Source of the DNA: Acridotheres tristis
Lineage: Eukaryota; Chordata; Aves; Passeriformes; Sturnidae
Length of the DNA: 64,000 bases
Reading direction: 5' to 3'
NCBI GenBank assembly: GCA_037013685.1
Contig: CM072892.1
Span: forward strand, 16,249,501 to 16,313,500
The position numbers were made by a program, and so were the translations under genes. Within the stretch, counting starts at the first letter, position 1. Each line of letters begins with the position of its first letter. Under the pieces are notes generated by a model that was given only the letters and a program-made list of their open reading frames with translations, was not told the DNA's origin and did no database searches. This document shows, piece by piece, positions 1-12,274 of the stretch.

Positions 1-3000
1 GCATGTGTTACAGAAGAGAAATTACAATATTTATAATTTACACTTCAAGTCCTGAAAACTGGTAAATTTAACACTTTTAGTAACTGCATAAATATCTCAT
101 GTGTCTGTAGCAAATTTCTTCTTTAAGTGAAATGGAAAGTTATTTCTCAGCAGCAATTTTTTATTTGATTCCTAAGTCTATCCAGTCAAGTGAGGCATAA
201 CTGAGTGACACATAGCTTACATAAAAGGATTTGCCATGGAACAGTTACTCTTTTTTATCTGCTTTAATAATCTGCTCACATTTATTTCACCATTGGGAGT
301 TAGTGGTGCTTTCAAAAATCACTTTATTGGTAGTATTTTTCAAACAGGTATTGATATAATCCTGGTGCTTCTATCCTTATATATAAATATGGAAGTTCTA
401 CTGCTTTGTAAGAATCACACACAAGGTTCTGATTTTTATTACATTCAAAATTAAAATTTTTGCTCTTAATATTCTTGTCCCATGAAGACAACTGACAGTA
501 TCTTTAACTATATCCATTGCTCAGGGCTTTTTCTATCAGTCCTGCTTTGCTTTTCCTGTCTTTGCTGGAGTCCTGTCACCAGGATGGCTGCACAATTAGT
601 AGATCTGTTGCTGTGGATGGATCCCATTTGTGTGACACTGGGAGGAAAAGAACACCCCACTGAAAAGTCTCCTGTCCCATCTGTTTTCTTCTTCCTCCAC
701 ACATTGCCAGAGAACTTTATTTTGCTGCAGATCTCCAGGGTAAAATTCACCTGTGCAAAACACAGCCATCCACACATGAGCCAGTCAGCTACACTGCTTT
801 TAAAGTCAGCAGAAAGAAACACTCCCTTCACACATTCAGTTCATCTCACCCCAAGGCAGACATCTCAAATATAGATGTCTGAAAATAGGCAAGATGAATC
901 CTCTTCTAAAGGCCCAATTTCTTTCCAGGCAAAGGAAAAATAGTTCTGCTGGATCTTCCATGCAAGTTCCCACTGACTACATTGTTTTCTGAAATGACAT
1001 TCATGAAATATGCAGGAGACATCAGTCTTCTGTGCTAAAAATCTTTTGTATGAAAGGAAAATGTGTGATCCCCTTTTTTCATCCAGTACTTTGGAAAGCT
1101 TTTAATTAGCCCCTATATAAATAGCATATAGCTATGTCAATTGCATGACAGCTGAAAAAAATAATATGTGGTTCCAGTAACATCTCTTAATCTTTTATTT
1201 CAGTCTTAATGTAGAAAATTAGTCCCTTCCAAACTCAGCCCTTCATGTCTTCTTACTCTGTGAATTCCTTGAGGCTGCTCCTCACTTTCTGAGTTTTTAG
1301 GATGTCAGTACCCATACAATTGCAGGCATTGCTCATGCTTTGTCTGTGGTCAAACTACCAGATCAGATTTTTTTAAAAAACACAGATCTTGTTTTAAATG
1401 CAACACTTGACAGCAATTAATCAGCATGTAACAAATGTTCTGACATTTCCCCTCTCCACCTACTGACACAGTACTTCTCGCCATGGAGCACACTATATAA
1501 AGAACTTCTGTAGGCTGAAAACTTGATCCCTCTGTATTCTAGTCTATAAGGTTATTCAAGTATTCCACCCTAATTCTGTATAATATTTACATTTATTTTG
1601 GAACTAAATTCCTACTGACCATAAAGAAAGTTGAAGACAGCCCCACCAGAAAAAAAATTTATCCTCATCAGTAGCAGCACATGGCTATTGATGCCTTTAG
1701 TTTTAAGTTTTCCTGTTCTCCTTGGACGTGCTTTTCTGATGTGCTAGGGTGATAAAGACAAAACAGTCCTATTCTAGTTAAAAACTCAAGGACAGTTTCT
1801 CCAAACTTCAGGCCCTAAGCACAAACTACATGCAAAGGTGGAGGGTGGGTTCATGCAAATTAACCAGAACCTATAAAAGTGTAAGATTTGGTGACCAACC
1901 CCTCCTTTCCTTCCATCTTGGAGCCATTCAGGCATGGGCCACGACTGTGGCACTTACAGTGCTGGGGTGTGGCTTTTGTAGGCCTTTCCTGGGCCTCTCA
2001 ATAAATACCCATTTTATTCTCCTTTACTCTGTGTGTAGCCTCTGTTCCAGTTGCTCAAGGCATCACTATCAGTAACAGGAGACAAAACACAAAGGCCACA
2101 GTGGCTAAGTTAAACTACACTTTGCAGAAAGACATTGAAAAACCCAACATCCAACCGAAGAAATTCCTACCCAATTAAAATAACAGACACAAAAAATTAG
2201 TGTGATAAGCAAAACAAGAAAGGTTAGCTAGGTGAGAGACAATGTAAGAATTCTCCAGAACAGAATATCCACGTACATAAATGCCATGGGAGACCAGAGC
2301 AGATCCCTCCACTGTCCTTTGAAGCCTCTGACTTGTTAAACCATTTTCTATGCAGAAATCTCTTTAGAGAAAGTTCACAGCACTGAGACATAGCGAATCT
2401 GAATAATGGCTTTTCTTCTTTTTCACAAGCCTGAGGTATTTTTTATTAATGACATTTCATAGTATATTTGAATATTCAGAGAAATTTTGAAACAAACTAC
2501 ATTCTGCTGAATAGATTCAAATTCTCAGCTGGCAGAACATTCCAAACTCCAGCAAATGAATAATATACTTTGAGTGGCTCTGGGAGATATTTGAAGTGAT
2601 TAGGGTATTTTTAGTAAAGGAATCAGGCTGTGATGTTATGTAAGTAGCTGGAGAAATCGAATTCTTGTATCAACAACCTAAAATCAGGGACAGGAGTTGA
2701 AACTAACAGCAGCAGATAAAACTCTGAGGTATTTTGCTAGACATCTTTACAAAACAGAGCTTTTCCTATACTTATTCAGTCAGTCTTTGTCCTCTGTTGA
2801 GATTGCCAAGACAGTGCCATCTAGAGTGCTTCCTTTTGAATGCTGGAAGGCACATCTTATGAATAGAAAAAACCACAAATTAAATCTAAATACAAAGTAT
2901 TGAAATTTCACAACAAAAAAATATCAGTGAAGTCCTCTGCCATACAGCTTTTAAATGATACCAATACGGTGAAATCAGACTATGCATCATCTCTGCAGAA

Positions 3001-3971
3001 GCTCTCTAAATTCTGTGGAAACATTTGAAAAACAACAAAACTGAGAAGCCAAAGTTCCCATGCTTTTGGTAATACTTAGGAGCAAGTCCACAGCACTATA
3101 AGAAGAAAAAAAGCTAAATCAGCAGACATGTTCTGATGTGACAAAAATCAGTCTGGCATGGGTACTTATTTCTAATTTAATTCTAATATTTACACAGATT
3201 ATATATCTCCAGAACTCTCATTTGGGCCACATATGGTAGAAGGAAGCATTTGATTGTACAAGGATGTTATACAATGGCCTATGGCATAATTTTTCAAAAC
3301 CAGAAAAGAAAAAAAAGTTTATTGCCTAAAGAGAGGAGCAGCACATTGACTAAAGCATTCTCATTAGAGGTATTAGCAAAGGCCAATGTTGTTTTGGTGG
3401 GAAGGACAAGGCATTCCTTTAAAGATTCTTACTGTACACACATATTTTGTTGGAGAAGGCACTATTTTAAGAGATGCAAATATGTAATCCCTGCTTAAAG
3501 GAATGAACTGCTAAAGACAGCATAAACAAAGATTCTACCCAGACTGCTGTTTTAACTTAGGTGTAACAACCATAAAACCAATACTTCAATAAGTAATGTT
3601 ACCATCCAACAACCATTTATGTTCTATGTTGCCTTCAATACAAAGGGTAAGAATAAAGTCACTTTCAAAAACTCCACTTAGAGTGTATATACATAGACTT
3701 ATGTATAGGTAATACATCTGAGCTTGCTTTTTTGCTTTTTTGTCCTTAAGTAACTTTGAAATAATTTTTTTTTTTTTTGGGCTGTGAGAATCCTTTAATA
3801 GAAACTTGTAGTTTTTCTCCAGCAACAGTGTCTTCAAATCCAATCACAACAAACAGCTGTATCCTGAAAGCAGCCACTCAGCACCTGCCTCCTGCTCCCC
3901 TTCACTACCAGTAGGAGTTTCTGCTCTGTGCTTCTCTTGCTTCTGAGAATGTCACACAAACTCACACTTAC
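1..3971 (-). other. DGLUCY: DGLUCY intron, partial
   Basis: This is intronic sequence downstream of the last DGLUCY exon in the window (donor GTAAGTG read on the minus strand at 3,971-3,965). The next exon should open by completing a glycine codon, but I find no such exon here, so it lies beyond base 1. Apart from the LTR-like block near 1.74-2.07 kb I see only AT-rich unique sequence and a short T run near 3,766. The small open frames here have no recognisable protein content. Confidence 0.7.
1740..2066 (+). mobile_element. Probable solo LTR of an endogenous retrovirus
   Basis: The block has the layout of a retroviral LTR on the plus strand. A TATAAAAG box lies at 1,872-1,879 and an AATAAA signal at 2,000-2,005, about 125 bp downstream. 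These are followed by a T-rich, GTGT-containing R/U5-like tail and a terminal CATCA at 2,061-2,065. The spacing fits U3-R-U5, and its GC content is above that of the flanks. No internal retroviral genes adjoin it, so it would be a solo LTR. The 5' boundary is a guess, I see no convincing target duplication, and I cannot name the family. It lies antisense to DGLUCY, inside an intron. Confidence 0.45.
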
Positions 3972-4120
3972 CTGTTGTTGTGACTCCTGGAATGGTTTGT
4001 GCAGCTAAAAATAGTTCATCTATAGGATCCACGAGATGTTTAATGTTAACTTTCCTGGCATTGTAATAATTGCCATCAGCAGCCATCCCAGCACGCTCTA
4101 TTGCTACCAGGTGATCAAAT
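3972..4120 (-). CDS. DGLUCY: DGLUCY coding exon 9 (of those in window)
   Basis: This 149-nt exon encodes about residues 428-478 of D-glutamate cyclase, within the C-terminal DUF4392 domain. Recognisable signatures are [21 protein letters not shown] and the run [17 protein letters not shown], which closely match the vertebrate protein as I remember it. The acceptor (pyrimidine tract, then CCAG) precedes 4,120 and the donor GTAAGTG follows 3,972. The exon takes two bases of an Arg codon from the previous exon and ends on the first base of a Gly codon. The rest of the domain (roughly 140 residues in human) is outside the window. Confidence 0.95.
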
Positions 4121-5727
4121 CTGGTCAGAGGTAAGAGAAAAAACAGAGGGGAGAAGTCAAATCTGTGATTTTCACATGAAAAATTCTTCTGTTGGCTGCT
4201 TATGCATGGTTCTACTTTTTGACCATTAGGGATTCAAGGTAAAACTTGGATACTGTTTTGCTGTTTCTGAATGTAGTTGTCTATGGTATTTTTTTCAAAG
4301 GTTAGTTCAGGGTTTTATAAATAGCTTTAGTGCAGCTCCTCCAAACCTCATTTGCTACCAAGAAATGGAGAAGTTCCTGCAGTCCTCCCAGCCAGTAATC
4401 CTTTGGGTCAGCCATGTGGCCTGGCTCTGTTTCACACTAAAGCAGATGGTATCTTGTAAAATATTAGTCTCTGTAAGTGTATTCAAAGAAAACAAAAAAG
4501 TGGAAAATTAATGATCATCTAAATCCTAGTTAGTGCAAATACATTCTCTGCCTAAAGTACATTGCTTGGCAAATATTCATCTGTTTCTAGTTAGGCAATG
4601 TTTGGGTTTGGGTCTTTAGATTTGGGGGACTTGTTTTTTAAGTCTGTGGCTGTTGTGCTGGTTATGAAAGTAGACAGATGTACTGCTGCTGTCCCACGTT
4701 TTAAGTAGAACTATAGTACTCATTTCTGACACTGTTAGAATTAAGTTATTTTGCTTCTGTTTCTCTGATTGTCTGATTGACTGTCAAGAGGTTACTAATT
4801 CTGCTGAATTACTTAATGTTCTTGTGGGTGGGTATCTACAGTGATTCCAGAGACCTTTATCAGGTTAGTTGTCTACTTAAAAAAATATTTCAGCTTTTTG
4901 GGAGTAAAGGACCAATTTAAATAGAATCGGACTTCTATTAAGCATAGCAATAAAACACATTTTTAAAACAACACATAAAAAATGAAGACGGTATCATGCA
5001 TACTATTACAGTACATACTAACCTGTGGAAAGAAATGGGAATTCAATAAGTTAATGAAGCAAATACCAGGGTGAAAGACCTTTTTATTAAAGAATGCAAA
5101 CTGAGGGCAACTACATTAAAATACTTTACATGGAAAGATCAATAAAAATGAGCAATGTATGCCTACTTCAAGGAAATTTAAGTTGCATGATAAGTAATGA
5201 AATGAGCATACAGCTACTTAGCAAATTTTCCAGTGCATCAACCCTAATCACACCATTACAAATACATGACATTTTATTAAGTCAGATTAGATTCCCTAGC
5301 TGTCAGACTAGAGCTAGAACTCTAGAAAATGCACACTTTCCACAGCTCTTTCACTGACTTTGATATAATACTTCTTGATCTTCTCACTGATTTAAAAATT
5401 GGTAAAATAATACATAGTGTGTGTACATATATTTATAGATTAAGAGCAGAAAATCTTTTAGAAATTTTTTGAAGGAAAAGAACTGTTGATATATGAAGAA
5501 TTATTTCTTTTCTGTATTCCAGAAGTACATAATTGCGGAATAATGTGGAAGTCTGTACTCTGTGTATGCTCCAATAACAGTGTTTGGCTTCAAAGTTTGT
5601 TCTGTGCATTCAAAGTCTTAAGGATTTACTTGCAGCCACTGTACCTTCTTAGACCATGCTCCTTATTTTTATTATAATTTTTCACAGTAGAGGTGTGACC
5701 CATTCTCAAAAACTGAATTACACATAC
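4121..5727 (-). other. DGLUCY: DGLUCY intron
   Basis: This 1.6 kb AT-rich intron has donor GTATGTG at 5,727-5,721 and its acceptor just above 4,120. I see no repeat that I can name, no RNA gene and no additional exon. Confidence 0.75.
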
Positions 5728-5827
5728 CTAGGTTTTCCAGGATTCCCATTCTCACACAAAAACATTAAAGCTGAATCAGCACTTTCCCCTTGATAACTCA
5801 GTAGAGGGATGGGTTTCTTCAGGATTC
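5728..5827 (-). CDS. DGLUCY: DGLUCY coding exon 8
   Basis: This 100-nt exon encodes about residues 395-428 of the DUF4392 cyclase domain, including KKPIPLLSYQGES and FLCENGNPGKPR. The acceptor is TTTCCTGTAG and the donor GTATGTG. The first two bases complete a Gly codon opened by the upstream exon, and the last two (AG) are completed to Arg by the downstream exon, so phase is preserved on both sides. It is too short and split to stand out as an open frame and was found from splice phase and similarity to the vertebrate family. Confidence 0.93.
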
Positions 5828-6305
5828 CTACAGGAAAGCAAAATCAATTTCAGATACTACATACTTTTTATTTTTTTGATGTATCTTTGAGCAATTTTAA
5901 AGAAAAAGAAAGCAAAATTGCTAGAACAGTAAGAATTCAATGTCTTTACACAGTTCTTGATGAGCTCCCTATATCCTTACTTTAATTTAAACTTGTTTAG
6001 ATGTAAATGCTGTTAAATGGGGCTTTGATGTAGAAAAGGTCTACCCCAGGACAAAGAATAAGAACAGACATCCAGAATTTATCACAAGCAACTCATCCAG
6101 AATCAGTACCCAGGTATGTACACATCAACTTGATGCCAGCTGGGTTAACAAAATGCCATCGTAGCAATGATGAGCAGAGCTTAGAGGATGAATTCTGGTT
6201 CATTCTCTGGGGAAAAAAATGTCCTGTACTAAGTGACAGATTAAAACTGAAGAAAACCTTGGCTCCAATTAGCAAGATAAAAACTGCAAACCCCATATCT
6301 CTTAC
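5828..6305 (-). other. DGLUCY: DGLUCY intron
   Basis: This is a short intron of 478 bp with donor GTAAGAG at 6,305-6,299. It is AT-rich and contains nothing else that I can support. Confidence 0.8.
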
Positions 6306-6566
6306 CTAGTTGAACAGCTTCTTCAATAATCTTTTTATTCAGATCCATGGCTCGCTGATCTGTAACTATGGCAACCTGTTTCTCCAAGGCCTGCAGCATA
6401 GCTGCAATGGCAAGGGCTCCCGGGGGGCCGTCGTTCTCCTCGGGCGGCTGGTGCATGAAGTGGGTGGGAAATCCCGTGGTGATCAGCACGGACCCCGCAT
6501 GGGACATGGCCAGGCAGGCCCCCAGCAGCTCACCCTGGCGCTGCAGGTGCCTTATGCCCCGCTCTC
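6306..6566 (-). CDS. DGLUCY: DGLUCY coding exon 7, core of the cyclase domain
   Basis: This 261-nt exon encodes about residues 308-395 and holds the best-conserved stretch of the D-glutamate cyclase domain (DUF4392). It carries the TTGFPTHF motif, a [11 protein letters not shown] segment, and [20 protein letters not shown]. In the family these glycine-rich and acidic segments are thought to form the active site; that is family knowledge, not shown here. Acceptor CTTGTCTAG and donor GTAAGAG give phase 1 in and phase 1 out. The central part (6,420-6,560) is much richer in G+C and CpG than the introns on either side. Open frames on the opposite strand here are shadows of this exon. Confidence 0.96.
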
Positions 6567-8387
6567 CTAGACAAGGGGTTTGAAAGAAGCAATACAATTC
6601 AATGTATCATTCTGCTTTTGAAGTTTCCCTCTGGGTGAAAGTACATACTTTAGTGACATAAAATGGGTTAAAAAAAAAAAAAAAGAGAGAGAAACCTTTG
6701 GTTAAGACAGGAATTGGGGTAATTTCCTCAGGAAACCTAAGAAGTTGTAGGACATGAGTAATGAAGAAAAGGGGCTGTGCTTCCAGGTTAAGAATGTTGG
6801 CTTTTGAAAATTATTACACCTAGCATTTCTAGGTATAAGTGTAAATAGGTTTTTCTGAAAGCTTACTGCATATTGTTTCCTTTCCTTTGGCCCTCTGTTT
6901 TCCTTTGACAGTCCTGCTAGATCATATTTAGCTACTGAAGCTAGATTGCAACTCAAGCATCCCAGACCTTACGCAAGTTCTGATGAAGACTTCAGATGTG
7001 TAAGCAGGTGACTACTAGAAGTTCTTGTAACACTTCATGTAGCAGAGAACCACGTTATCAGACCTTGAGAAATAGGTGAATATTAACAGAAGTCTTCTCG
7101 TAGGTGAGTCCCTAAATAGTCAACACTATTATCTGTGTATGGCTTTCATTGTTCAAACACTTCCTATCCCATGTGCCTTCCCTGTCACTTGGAAAAAAGT
7201 TCACAGCTCAGTTCTTTTAATTTTCTAGCACTCAAGAAAACCATGAGTACCAGTATGATGGGCTTATAGAGGCAGGTCTTCACTGTTGTTTCCCAATCTC
7301 CTCATATCTTCATCCTTCTCATTCTCCTCAGCCCCACATTTTCCTCTTTTTGTCCTCAATTTCCCCTTTGGCATTTTTCCCTCTGTCCCTCCTAAATAAC
7401 ACACAGGCAACACACAGATAATGGACAGAGAATAAAGTTCAGAAAACTTAAAGTTAACATAAGCAGAATACAAGTCTCCAAGAAGTGAGGTATATTAACT
7501 GAGACAAAGTACTGTACTCTCCTTTAGCAATAAAATGAGATAACTTTTAAGTTAGGTCCTGCATTTCTGCAGAGCATGGCATTGTGCCAAGCCAGCTCCA
7601 GAGAGTGGGAAAGGAGAGGCCTTGTGAGTAAAAATAAACAGACCCAAATGCATGCACACAGCCCAAACCCGGAGTTTGGGAGTGCTGGGTGTAAGCTGTT
7701 TTCCACTGCTGCCTACAGAGGATTTCAGAAAATTTATGGCACACTGAGCTCAGACTTTACAGCAGCCAGAGGGGACTAACTCAGTGTGTATTTTAGGAAC
7801 GGTTGCACTGCTCAGCTTGCCTTTACTTCCCTCTCTTCCTTGCATGCACAGCCCTACTGCTCAGCCTTCTGTGGTGACCTGGTCCCTTTGGTCCATCATA
7901 CAACACCTCAGTGTTGAGAGTGGTGTTTTTCAAACACATGCAACTACTAGAATTTTCTGGTAGGACCACAGTAGTCATGAATATATGTAAAGAAATGTGC
8001 TATTTACTCCGTAGTGAATCCCCATGCAGCTGTTACCAGCAAGCTGAGGTGCCCTGTACTTCACATATTAAATTCAGTTTCACTCAGTAACAGTTCTTGT
8101 TCCTTGTGGACTCTCCAGTCTGCTTCTGTGTACCTCGGGAGCATATAGTCATCAAGATCAGATATTCCATTACCCACAATGAATTATTTTGGCCAGACTC
8201 TGATATTAACTACAGTAACAGAAAATATAAGACCTAGTTATATAAACTCACTGTATTCCATAAAAAATTCTTAAAATCACCTTTAGATTCTTACTGTGTT
8301 CTTGAATTTAAAAACATTTAAAAAGGAAGGATATGTGGTTTATACCCCATAACAAATCCATTAAAGGGAGACAATTTTTGTTTATAC
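6567..8387 (-). other. DGLUCY: DGLUCY intron
   Basis: This 1.8 kb intron has donor GTATAAA at 8,387-8,381. It includes an A run at 6,670-6,683 followed by a short AG repeat. I see no recognisable transposon or further exon. Confidence 0.75.
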
Positions 8388-8579
8388 CTGGATCTATTCC
8401 AATTAGGGTCTCTAGAACCTTTATCTTTTGGGCTGCTTCTTCTGACACAATACTGAAATGCAGAGGATCCTGAGAGATGCAGTGGACCTGTGGGACTCCT
8501 CCTGAAGATCTGGCATTGTCATTCTTTACATCAGTAATGAACATGCAGCCAGGAGAATGAGTAAAAGCTAATGGCGCTC
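8388..8579 (-). CDS. DGLUCY: DGLUCY coding exon 6
   Basis: This 192-nt exon encodes about residues 244-308, bridging the N-terminal DUF1445-type region and the DUF4392 domain. It reads APLAFTHSPGCMFITDVKN, then VHCISQDPLHFSIVSEEAAQ, and ends in ETLIGIDPG. The SQDPLH and GIDPG segments match vertebrate DGLUCY. A long T-rich tract ends in the acceptor TTTTAG, and the donor is GTATAAA. It enters after one base of an Arg codon and leaves on the first base of a Gly codon, in agreement with both neighbours. Confidence 0.95.
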
Positions 8580-10747
8580 CTAAAATGAATGAAAAAAACT
8601 TCAGTTAAATGTTATTACTGTAATGTAACAAATTACAGGGATGATAAAATTTCAAAAAGCTGGTTAATATAACAACAGAGTCCCTGCCTGATGACACTTA
8701 CAGAAACAGGTGATATTTTAAGTTACATTGGAGCAACTAATACACTTTGAGAAAGAAATGTATACACGTACATCTGAAAATGTCTTCAGATCAGTTTTTT
8801 CACAATGTCCTCTTTGGTCTAAACTTGAGGCAACCTAAGAATGGAACTCTGCTACCCTCCCAAAAGGTCTGCTGTGATAGCATTTGTCTTCTCAAATCAC
8901 CATTACCTGTGATGGGGCCCTGCTCTCCTGGAGATGCCTAAACACCTGCCTGCCCATGGGAGGCAGTGAATTAATTCCCTTTTTTGCTCTGTTTGCATGC
9001 ATGGCTTTTGCTTTCCCTATGAAACTGTCTTTATCTCAACTCATGAGTTTTCCAGTTTTTACCCTTCCAGTTCTCTCCCCAGTCCTGTTGGCTGGAGTTA
9101 AACCATGACAATTTAAACTGGCAAGGAATAACAACAAAAGGGGACCAGCAAGTGTTAGCAAAGGAAGTATGAGTAGCCTCTAAAACCCTGGAGAAAAATA
9201 AGCTTCTTTAGACCTGACAGCATAGTAGCTCTCTAAGCTGAAAGTATTTCCTGTCTTTATACTAACTCCAGAAGGCTGAATCCAGGTAATACTTGATTTG
9301 GCAAAACTGGTATTTTGTTGGGTAAATCATGACTGGTATACTTAAACAGGCAAAACTTTCTTTGTTAGAAGGGTGAAAATGGAGAAGATATTTCTTTGCT
9401 AAGTACCTATGTGCTTGGTTTGAGCTACATCTGTTGGGACTCTATGGCTAGCAATTTAAAGCACCTGGAGAACATGGTTGTTGAGGTTTACTATACCTCA
9501 CAAAACCCTGTGAGCAGACAGTTTTTTGTGACAAGCTAGCAGATTCATCTAAAGGATGGTTAATGGTGGTATGGCAGATTTTAAACCTCCTAGCTGAGAA
9601 AGTAGCACAGCAAAATAAAAACTATCCCAAGATTTCCTGGAATGCACTAATGACAAGTGGTTTTAATATAGAAAATGGAGAAATAAACATAAGGGAAAAT
9701 CTGTTCCAGGCAAGGGCCGGATAGACAGGCACTTGTGCAACACATTGGAGAGACATTGGCAAATTTTTTCTCTCTTTTCCCCACAACAAGGATGCATGAA
9801 GAAGATGAATAGGTTTGCTAAAGAATTCAGGAAAGAGTAGGATTTTCAGCATGGATTTAGGACTGGAGAAAAGAGATTGTATGTAAGAAAGAGAAAGAAG
9901 GCTCCTCTTAGAGCTGAACATATTAGAGCAGGTGTTGAAAGAAGTTCAGACAAACATCTGTAAGAAACCACAAGGATCTTGCAAGAAGGACAAAGCAGAT
10001 GACCTCCCAGGGCTGTCTCAAATATATTGCCTGTGATTATTAAGCTTCTTTTTCAGTGAGAATGAAAATACAGCATTTCATTCCACACAGTGACTTAGAG
10101 AAGTATATAACTATGGTTACTATGGTTTTGTTGTGTTTTCTTGCCCTTTGTGCTCATGCCTGCATAAATGACTGCACACAGTGCAGAAACACTGCGGAGA
10201 AGAAAAAGTTTCATCTATGCAAAGTGTGTCACATTTACTTAATTTTGGAGAAAACTAAAAGCTCAACATTCTCCATGAGAACCCTTTTCCATGTCAATCA
10301 ATTTGCCAGCTCTTGACAACATTTTGGAAAGATTTCTGGCTTCTCTTTTTTTTTCCCTCTTTTTTTCTTTTTCCTTTACTACTGCTTTACTTCAATGTAG
10401 TACAAAATAATATTTTAAAAGGAAGAAGCTTAAAAATTAATGCCTTTAAACTTCTTTGGTTTTTTATAATGCTTAAAAAGATGTTTTGATGCCAGAGCTA
10501 TAGATTTAAACGTTTAAAATACACAAAAGTGGTGAAATTTCAGCAAGAATTTTCTTCAAAGTAGACCTGTATTTCACAACAAAAACTCTCCTGCCAAAGG
10601 CTTTTTTGTTGTTTGGGCTGTTTTTTATCTTACCCTAAAATCAAGCCTGCTAATCAGCCAATTCAGTCTCCTTTTTAAAAAAATAAAACAGAATGCGAGA
10701 AAAGAGATTGAGAGATAATTTTAAAAGAGTCTCTAAGCAGCACATAC
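8580..10747 (-). other. DGLUCY: DGLUCY intron
   Basis: This 2.2 kb intron (donor GTATGTG at 10,747-10,741) contains the LTR fragment described separately at 8.87-9.11 kb and a pyrimidine-rich tract at about 10,342-10,378. Nothing else stands out. Confidence 0.75.
8866..9110 (+). mobile_element. 3' fragment of a bird endogenous-retrovirus LTR
   Basis: This block matches, nearly base for base over about 240 bp, the last part of the fuller LTR at 32,373-32,959. Both share a segment reading GGCCCTGCTCTCCTGGAGATG, then CTGCCCATGGGAGGCAGTGAA, then AACTGTCTTTATCTCAAC, and both finish in a GGAGTTAAACCATGACA-type terminus. The U3 part and promoter are absent here, and the polyadenylation signal has decayed to ATGAAA. 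The ending corresponds to the TGTCNTGGTTTAACCCC-type terminus common in bird LTRs. It lies antisense to DGLUCY. It is a non-coding relic, and the small open frames in it are incidental. Confidence 0.8.
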
Positions 10748-10870
10748 TGCAGTTGATAATTGCTTCTACTCCTGTTACTCCACAGGCCCAAAATACTGGA
10801 ATATCACCAGGGTGAAGGTGAACTGGATCTCCATAGTCTGGTTTAGAAAGATCTTGTATTCCCAGCAGAC
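10748..10870 (-). CDS. DGLUCY: DGLUCY coding exon 5
   Basis: This 123-nt exon encodes about residues 203-244. It contains [16 protein letters not shown], a [14 protein letters not shown] segment and EAIINC. With the last codons of exon 4 it forms the [20 protein letters not shown] motif typical of the DUF1445-type part of D-glutamate cyclases. The acceptor is a strong T-rich tract ending ATTCTAG, and the donor is GTATGTG. Phase 1 in and phase 1 out fit both neighbours. Confidence 0.95.
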
Positions 10871-12274
10871 CTAGAATTGATAAAAAATGAAATAATGAGA
10901 AATTTTAATTATGCAGTAATACTGCAAAGCTGGGGGATAGACCCCAAACATCATTGAATGACACTGATTTAAGAGTGCAAGAGTGTCAAGTCCCCCTAAA
11001 GTGGAATATTTAGTTTGCCTTTGAGTGCATGTCCTCAGAGCCTGAGCTGACTTGACTTCTCTTTTTTTGTACTCAATAACACCAGTAAAAATGTATTTTC
11101 TTTATGTCTGCAACAAAATTCAAGTTAGACATCTATGCTGAGTTTCCAAGATAATATAAGTCTTCTGGATCAACAGAAGAATCCTATTCATAGCACTGGC
11201 AAACAAGAGTAAATGACTGCTGTGCAAAATGAGTTCTTTCTAGAACACATTTTCTACTGCGTTAACTTCCTACATTCTTTAGCTAGAGAAATGATCGATT
11301 TCTCTTTTCCTCTCTGTCTTAGATAAATACATCTCACTCTGCCTTTCACTAAATTGTCTTTTGCTTTATTCTAACATCTACTTGTAATAATCTAGGTAAT
11401 TCTAAGCACTTGCTATCTTCCCTTCGTTTTAAATTCTTCAGATGCTTTAATACACCACTCTATTTTCTGAAATTAATTTATATAACCTGTAAATATGATA
11501 ATTTACTATTTTGTAATGACTCATTAGTAGTTTTTCTGGCTTAAGTACTCAGATATGTTACTCAAGTACATTACTGGAGTGTTGTGTTCATCAGTGACAT
11601 CTCCTTCCATGCCCTGCAATGTAATCCTTCTGTGTATATAGCCCATGATTCCCAAACTTCTGATAGCAGGGGGGAAATTACTTCAATCTATCTTCACGTT
11701 ACAGATGTTTGGTTGGTTTTGTTCTCTTTCGAACAGCCTCCTTTTTTTTTTTCATTTTTGTTCAAACTAGATTTTAAAAAAATCTTGTCATATTTCTATT
11801 CATTTTGTCTTAAGTCTCGTGCTCATTGTATGCTATTTCAGTATATTTTAAAATAATGGAGTACTTACTTCCACATTCAACCACTAAGACACAAAATGCT
11901 TCTCCCCATGCTGTCAGTCATTGCTATCCTGTCACTGGAATCTCTGACAGCAAGAAAGTATTCACATATAAATGAAACTGCACACATTTAAAAAAAATGT
12001 GATTACACTTTTTACCAAAACCACCCTTGCCAGATAACTTATCTACCTCCAACAACTATCTTTTATCTAAGAAATCCGTGTGTTCTGCTTATTCAAAACC
12101 TTCTTTTTTCTTTTTTTTTCTTTCTTTTTCCTTTTAAATTAAGGTTTGTGACCATTAGAAAGGATTAAAACATTTAATGGTGCAGGTATTTCAGTCCTAC
12201 CACTTCCTATGCTTTCCCCCTTCACCTGTATACACAGTCAGGTGCATGCAGATTGAGAAATGAAAAGCACTGAC
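10871..12274 (-). other. DGLUCY: DGLUCY intron
   Basis: This 1.4 kb AT-rich intron has donor GTCAGTG at 12,274-12,268. It holds a long CT-rich tract at about 12,100-12,135. No exon or transposon is recognised. Confidence 0.75.

Noticed and set aside
6310..6583. Plus-strand open frames of 71 and 86 codons
   Set aside because: They are complementary shadows of the DGLUCY catalytic-core exon on the minus strand.
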